Part shown: in pieces, positions 5,988 to 9,713 of the stretch
How the letters are laid out: each line of letters opens with the position of its first letter
Position numbering within the stretch: position 1 is the stretch's first letter
Source: an uncultured bacterium
GTDB lineage: Bacteria > Planctomycetota > UBA8108
DNA length: 9,713 nucleotides
Reading direction: 5' to 3'
Assembly: GCA_913050545.1 (NCBI GenBank)
Contig: CAJWZY010000058.1
Location: 1 to 9,713, forward strand
The notes under the pieces: generated by a model
The model's database searches: none
Seen by the model: only the letters and a program-made list of their open reading frames with translations
What the model was told of the DNA's origin: nothing
Position numbers and translations under genes: made by a program

Positions 5988-7952
5988 CTACTCGGCAACG
6001 TAGCGGTACTTGCCGCCATTCTGCTCAGCACATTTACGCATCCACTCGACCTCCCGGCCGAAGGCAATGCAGTGAATGGTGATCCCCCGGGTACGGTTGA
6101 ATTCCTGGATACCCTTGAGCATGCCATCGGCGTCCTTGAAGCGCCCGGTGGTCGCGGCACCGTCGGTCAGCAGGTAGATCGTATCGACGAGGGGATCCTT
6201 CAGGGCCCGCTCGACGGTATCGAAAATATTGGTCCCGCCACCGGTCGTCAGGCCCTTGGCATAGGCCAGGGCCTTCTTGCGGACAGTCCTTGTGAGAATC
6301 TTCAGGCTCTTTTCCCACACACGGATGGTCCTGTCGAAGATCATGATGTTGATCCCGGCGCCGAGGGGAAGCTTGCCGACAACCTTCGCCAGCTCCGCCT
6401 TCATCACGTCGAGCTTCGAGAGCCCCAGCTTGCGGGCTTCCGGGCCCCGCGCCTTGGCCAGCATACTGTTTGAAACATCGAGCAGGAAGGCCATGCGCTT
6501 GGAGGTGATCTCGATTCCGAAATAGGACAGGTCATGAGCCTTGACCGCTGTCTGCGCAGCCTCCAGCGAGGTCTGGGCCACAAACCGATCCTTCTCCTCC
6601 GCCCACCATTTCTTCCAGTCAGCCGTAACCAGCCCCATATTGTGACCGGAAACCCGGACCAGGAGATTGAGTGCATCGACACGCAGGCGGTACTGTTTTT
6701 CAAGGTCAAGGTACGCGATCAGGGGACCGATCATAATCACCGAACCACCAACGCGCTTGACCACCCCTTCGAGCGATCGCAGGGCGGAAGCCCTCACCCG
6801 CGAGTTGTTATCCATCAGGCCCTTCACCAGGCCCTCGATTGCCAGCTTGTTGTTCGCCGCAACACCGAGACTCCCCATGACGACTGCCCGGAGGTCTTCA
6901 TCCTTGCTCTTGAGAAGCCGGACCAGGATTCCTACGCCCGAATCGGTTGCACTGCGGGCAATCGCATCGAGCAGCTTGATCCGGTAGCTGATGAGGTCGT
7001 ATCCACGCCGGCGGGACAGCAGGCGAGCCACCTCGCGGGCGCCATCCTTCTTGCCCAGCTGGACAAGGGAGGCGGTCGCCGCGATGGCTATGGGCTCCGA
7101 TTTGCTCTTGAGAAGATAGCCGAGTCGCTTTCGGTCCTGGACCAGCTGGAGGCCACCTGCCATGGCAGCGTAGACATAGAGCCTTGTCGGGGTGAGGTCC
7201 TCCATGGCAAAAGCCTCAGCCTTCAGCCAGGCATTGATGTCTTCATCGGCAGCCATGCCGAACAGGGCCGTAACGGCAAGATCTCCCAGCTCTGTATCCG
7301 GTGCGACCTCGGCTGCATCATGGGCAAGATACCGAAAGACATTCCGGGCCGACTCCAGGGTCTTTACCTGGGCCAGCAGCGGCACCGCTGCGACCAGGCA
7401 GCCCCTCAGCTTCAGGCCCGGCGCCACCCGGACAAGATGCTCCTGCCAGAACCGGGTGAACTTCCGCTGGTTGAGCGCCTCCAGCGCCGCCAGGCGAACA
7501 GCCCCCGTCTGCTTCGCAAAACCGGAGAAGACCTGGGCCGGTGCCTTCGGATTCTCAGACATCACCAGGGCGCCGGTCAGTGTCGGCTTGAGCGCCACCG
7601 GGCCGTCCTTCCATTGCAGGGCGAGGTAATTGAACGCCGCCTCTTCCTCCAGTCGCGCGAGCTTGTGCAGAACAGGCTTCACCGCCGAGACGACCTGGGT
7701 GAGACGCCGGCCCACAAGGGGCTTGCCTTTGCGCCTGGGCGGCGGCCTGCGCCCCGGACGCTTGCCGGGACGAGCAGGGGCGGCATCGGGAAGCGGCGGG
7801 AGCGCCGGCCTCAACCTGACCTTGAGCAGCTCCGCCTCGAACTCCTTGACAAGAGCCTGGAGCTCAGCGCTGCGCGCAGAATCCTCCACCGAGCCCAGCG
7901 GGGCCGGCAGAAACAGCATCAGGACAAGCACACCAGGCAAGCATCTCAACAT
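5988..7952 (-). CDS. Exported HEAT-repeat protein with C-terminal von Willebrand A domain
   Basis: 654 residues. Residues 1-20 form a signal peptide (MLRCLPGVLVLMLFLPAPLG). A helical stretch and a Pro/Arg/Lys-rich linker follow at about 46-83 (RPGKRPGRRPPPRRKG within it), then HEAT-like helical repeats at about 150-435, a conserved ADWKKWW segment (near 444-450) common after such repeats, and a VWA domain at about 485-650. The metal site looks complete: DxSxS as DVSNS (492-496), Thr574 in GGGTN and Asp597 in LTDG. The protein is probably an extracytoplasmic scaffold or ligand-binding protein; similar domain pairs are common in Planctomycetota, mostly without known function. The start at 7952 is chosen because it gives the signal peptide and has AAAAGGACGG about ten bases upstream; in-frame extension to 8057 would run into the preceding gene and bury the signal peptide. 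Only 4 bp separate it from the SGNH gene, so the two are probably co-transcribed. Confidence 0.82.
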   Translation of the reverse strand: MLRCLPGVLVLMLFLPAPLGSVEDSARSAELQALVKEFEAELLKVRLRPALPPLPDAAPARPGKRPGRRPPPRRKGKPLVGRRLTQVVSAVKPVLHKLARLEEEAAFNYLALQWKDGPVALKPTLTGALVMSENPKAPAQVFSGFAKQTGAVRLAALEALNQRKFTRFWQEHLVRVAPGLKLRGCLVAAVPLLAQVKTLESARNVFRYLAHDAAEVAPDTELGDLAVTALFGMAADEDINAWLKAEAFAMEDLTPTRLYVYAAMAGGLQLVQDRKRLGYLLKSKSEPIAIAATASLVQLGKKDGAREVARLLSRRRGYDLISYRIKLLDAIARSATDSGVGILVRLLKSKDEDLRAVVMGSLGVAANNKLAIEGLVKGLMDNNSRVRASALRSLEGVVKRVGGSVIMIGPLIAYLDLEKQYRLRVDALNLLVRVSGHNMGLVTADWKKWWAEEKDRFVAQTSLEAAQTAVKAHDLSYFGIEITSKRMAFLLDVSNSMLAKARGPEARKLGLSKLDVMKAELAKVVGKLPLGAGINIMIFDRTIRVWEKSLKILTRTVRKKALAYAKGLTTGGGTNIFDTVERALKDPLVDTIYLLTDGAATTGRFKDADGMLKGIQEFNRTRGITIHCIAFGREVEWMRKCAEQNGGKYRYVAE

Positions 7953-7956
7953 CTTA

Positions 7957-8847
7957 TCAACCGTCCTTTTCGCTCTCTTTTGAATCTCCCGACAGAGCTT
8001 CTTTCGCTGGAAGCTTGCCAGGCCGTTTCTTTGCGGCACGAATTGCCGCGATGACACGCTCCCTGATCACCAGGGGCCTTCTCTCAAAATCATCCACAGA
8101 AACCTTCTTGTTGCTCTCACAAAACTTGATGAAACTCAGCGCCGTCACCGCGGCCAGGCCCTCGAGAGTCGGATGGAGCTCATCGCGCTGCAGGAGCTTC
8201 CTGATCGAACCCGGAGGATAGACGATGTCTGAAACCGAGACCCCCTTGCCCGCCCGCAGGTCATCGACAAATTCGGCCATCGGAACCATCACGACGTTTT
8301 TTCTCTCGGACGCCCATGCGTTGATCCTTTTATTTAACTTCTCCAGGGTCTCCGGCCTCGGCACCTGGCGCGCAGACAGCATCTTGCCCACCGAGGCCTT
8401 CATATCCGGAATCCTGCTGAGAAGGATCGGGCACTTGAGCCCGGCGAGGTATTGAAGCCCGGCATCGAGATCCTCGAGGCGGCGCTCTTCACTCTTGGGG
8501 CCGTAACCAAACCAGAAAAGGAAATCGATGGCGACAACCAGCGTCGCCTTCACCTCTACTGCACGCCGAACCGACTGTGTTCCCATCCAGCGCGGATTCA
8601 TGAAGAAGAAACCCGAGGAAACGTTCACCACCTTGTCGTGGTCTACCTTCAACATGGCCTCGATGATCCTGGCTATGTTGGCGGTCCTGCCGGCCTCGCG
8701 GCCGGTATTGAACCCCGCCGAGGCGCTGGCCCCGATCACGACAATCCGTTGCCAGGGGGTCTCGGGACCGGCCTCTGCCCGCAGGAACCCGGCTGGAAAA
8801 AGTACCGGGAGCAGGAAGGCGGCTGAAAGAACAACTTGTCTCAACAC
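7957..8847 (-). CDS. Exported SGNH/GDSL-like hydrolase, atypical
   Basis: 296 residues from a GTG at 8847. N-terminal signal peptide (LRQVVLSAAFLLPVLFPAG, then LRAEA, cleavage near residue 26). Block I reads VVIGASASAGF, so the GDS motif is GAS with a predicted nucleophile Ser41. Block V reads DELHPTLEG with Asp222 and His225 as the remaining triad residues. The oxyanion block III (GxND) is not recognisable: the expected place reads VVAIDFLFWFGYG. It may be an esterase or acetyl-hydrolase acting outside the cytoplasm on polysaccharide or lipid; substrate unknown. An in-frame ATG at 8985 overlaps the upstream gene, but the added 46 codons have only about half G/C at third positions, include TTA, ATA and CTA, and would bury the signal peptide, so the GTG is preferred. 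Neither start has a strong ribosome binding site. The Lys-rich C-terminus ends 4 bp before the HEAT/VWA gene. Confidence 0.72.
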   Translation of the reverse strand: MLRQVVLSAAFLLPVLFPAGFLRAEAGPETPWQRIVVIGASASAGFNTGREAGRTANIARIIEAMLKVDHDKVVNVSSGFFFMNPRWMGTQSVRRAVEVKATLVVAIDFLFWFGYGPKSEERRLEDLDAGLQYLAGLKCPILLSRIPDMKASVGKMLSARQVPRPETLEKLNKRINAWASERKNVVMVPMAEFVDDLRAGKGVSVSDIVYPPGSIRKLLQRDELHPTLEGLAAVTALSFIKFCESNKKVSVDDFERRPLVIRERVIAAIRAAKKRPGKLPAKEALSGDSKESEKDG

Positions 8848-8861
8848 GGCATGAACACTCA

Positions 8862-8908
8862 ACTGGAGACTCGATCGCGCAGGACTTAGCGCCCCGTCCG
8901 TCTCCAGT
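8862..8908 (-). repeat. Nine-base perfect inverted repeat in the leader of the SGNH gene
   Basis: On the minus strand ACTGGAGAC (8900-8908) pairs perfectly with GTCTCCAGT (8862-8870) around 29 bases. Inside, GGAC (8896-8899) can pair with GTCC (8882-8885). The structure ends 14 bases before the preferred GTG at 8847, so it could hide or present the start region, or be a protein-binding dyad. A TATACT at 8906-8911 could be a -10 box, but no good -35 lies in front of it. No T run follows, which argues against a terminator. Confidence 0.4.
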
Positions 8909-8928
8909 ATAGGGGATGCAAAGCCCGT

Positions 8929-8970
8929 GGTCCTAATCGATACCCCGAAGACAGAAAAATGCTCAGGACC
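8929..8970 (-). repeat. Inverted repeat spanning the end of the DUF1553 gene
   Basis: On the minus strand GGTCCTGA can pair with TTAGGACC (six perfect pairs, one G-T and one A-T) around a 26-base loop. The first arm contains the TGA stop of the DUF1553 gene. No T run follows the second arm, though the loop has five consecutive T. It may stabilise or end the upstream transcript, or be chance. Confidence 0.28.
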
Positions 8971-9713
8971 GTGAAATAAACTCATCGAGATTCAGAAGAA
9001 CTCTCGAGAAGCTGACCCAGGCAGCCAGCTCCCCGGGCGGGGTGCCCTCTACGGAAAGCTTGCCGAGCATTTTCGCTGTTCCCTCCGGATTCGCCTCGCA
9101 GAGCTTGCGCAGCTCTTCATAGAACCGCTGGAGGCTTTTCATCTCTCCAGCGCCGGGCTCCCTGCAAAGGCAGAGCCTGAATGCATAACGAAGCCGGTCC
9201 GCGGTAGCCGCTCCCCCCTCACGAACAATTCGGGCACCGAAGGCCTGGGCGCATTCAAAGAACACGGGATCATTGAGCAGGGTCAGGGCCTGCAAGGGGG
9301 TGTTCGAGCGTGAGCGGCGAAGACAGGTAACGGTGCTGTCAGCGCTGTCAAAAGTCATGAGCATCGGGTAGGGCACGGTGCGCTGAAAGAAGATATAAAT
9401 CCCGCGCCTGTAGTTGTCCTCTCCCTTGCTCTGGGCCCACTTGACGGAGCCCGCATAACCCAGCTCAGCCACACCCGAGGGAAGCCTTGGACGAATACTC
9501 GGTCCGCCAAGCTTAGAGCTCAGCAGGCCGCTGGCATCGAGGCTCAGATCCCGAACGATCTCGGCCTCAACCCTGAAACGGTTCTGACGGGACAGCAGCT
9601 CATTCTGAGGATCACGAGAAGCAAGACCGGGACGCACGATGGAGGCCTGGCGGTAGGTCGAGGAACTGACGATCAGCTCGATCAACTGCTTGCGGCTCCA
9701 GCCTTGACTGATG
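8963..9713 (-). CDS. DUF1553 (planctomycete PSD1-type) protein, 5' part outside the window
   Basis: The C-terminal ~249 residues of a large protein; the frame stays open to the right edge and stops at TGA 8963-8965. The DUF1553 pattern is plain: QGWSRKQLIELIVSSSTYRQ near the edge, DPQNELLSRQNRFRVEAE, RDLSLDASGLLSSKLGGPS, RRGIYIFFQRTVPYP, and CLRRSRSNTPLQALTLLND. In complete relatives this follows a DUF1549 domain and often an N-terminal haem-binding (planctomycete cytochrome c type) domain plus a signal peptide; these would lie beyond the edge. The biochemical role is unknown; the proteins are usually taken as exported and often sit next to a DUF1501 gene, which is not seen on this side. Its 3' end is followed in the same direction by the SGNH gene after 115 bp. 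The family is a good marker for Planctomycetota or related phyla. Confidence 0.88.
   Translation of the reverse strand, partial: ISQGWSRKQLIELIVSSSTYRQASIVRPGLASRDPQNELLSRQNRFRVEAEIVRDLSLDASGLLSSKLGGPSIRPRLPSGVAELGYAGSVKWAQSKGEDNYRRGIYIFFQRTVPYPMLMTFDSADSTVTCLRRSRSNTPLQALTLLNDPVFFECAQAFGARIVREGGAATADRLRYAFRLCLCREPGAGEMKSLQRFYEELRKLCEANPEGTAKMLGKLSVEGTPPGELAAWVSFSRVLLNLDEFISRS

Noticed and set aside
5950..6004. Possible terminator between the convergent kbl and HEAT/VWA genes
   Set aside because: Only short repeats are seen (CTTCC/GGAAG and GCTAC/GTAGC, five pairs each), without a T run on either strand.
6534..8054. Long plus-strand open frame of about 500 codons opposite the HEAT/VWA gene
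   Set aside because: It mirrors a gene with a signal peptide and complete VWA motifs; its product is rich in Arg, Gln and His with no recognisable domain. Long antisense frames are expected in GC-rich coding DNA.
7953..8057. Upstream in-frame extension of the HEAT/VWA gene
   Set aside because: It would overlap the SGNH gene by about 100 bp and place 35 residues in front of a clear signal peptide. The ATG at 7952 with its own ribosome binding site fits better.
8848..8985. ATG at 8985 as start of the SGNH gene
   Set aside because: Low third-position G/C, rare codons, no ribosome binding site, overlap with the DUF1553 gene and a buried signal peptide all argue for the GTG at 8847. It remains a possible alternative.
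1..9713. Mobile element, CRISPR array, defence system or tRNA
   Set aside because: No direct-repeat arrays, terminal inverted repeats, transposase or integrase motifs, or tRNA-like folds were found on reading both strands.

Overview
The window looks like chromosomal DNA of a GC-rich member of the Planctomycetota or a close relative in the PVC group. The main clue is the right-hand edge: a partial DUF1553 protein with the block CLRRSRSNTPLQAL, a family strongly enriched in Planctomycetota, Verrucomicrobiota and Lentisphaerota. Exported HEAT-repeat/von Willebrand A and SGNH-hydrolase proteins and a 26-residue COX24-like basic protein fit the same assignment. I see no phage, transposon, CRISPR array, tRNA or rRNA.

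Layout. A minus-strand block (1-2098) holds, in order of transcription, a beta-CASP metallo-beta-lactamase exonuclease of the ligase-associated type (GTG start), a 26-codon gene for a very basic ribosomal-type protein behind its own TATAAT promoter, a likely intrinsic terminator, and an N-acetylneuraminate-lyase-like aldolase cut by the left edge. A 115-bp divergent gap follows. The plus-strand block (2214-5949) is a compact four-gene operon: single-domain rhodanese, cysteine-synthase-like PLP enzyme, threonine 3-dehydrogenase (tdh) and glycine C-acetyltransferase (kbl). The junctions are a 4-bp ATGA overlap, a 1-bp gap and a 13-bp gap. A second minus-strand block (5988-9713) contains, in order of transcription, the 3' part of the DUF1553 gene, a 115-bp gap with two inverted repeats, an exported SGNH/GDSL-like hydrolase, and 4 bp further on an exported HEAT-repeat/VWA protein that converges on kbl.

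How the genes work together. Tdh oxidises L-threonine to 2-amino-3-ketobutyrate and Kbl splits this with CoA into glycine and acetyl-CoA; that pairing is classical. The two genes in front add a sulfur-handling element: a rhodanese with a CxxGGR active loop and a CysK/CBS-fold enzyme with a changed substrate loop carrying a local cysteine cluster. Coupling of the two halves is inferred from gene order only. The SGNH and HEAT/VWA proteins both carry signal peptides and are probably co-transcribed.

Most of the window is ordinary. The parts most worth a second look are the sulfur/threonine operon with its atypical CysK-like enzyme, the 26-codon gene, the atypical SGNH protein and its structured leader, and the exonuclease standing apart from its usual ligase and helicase partners.
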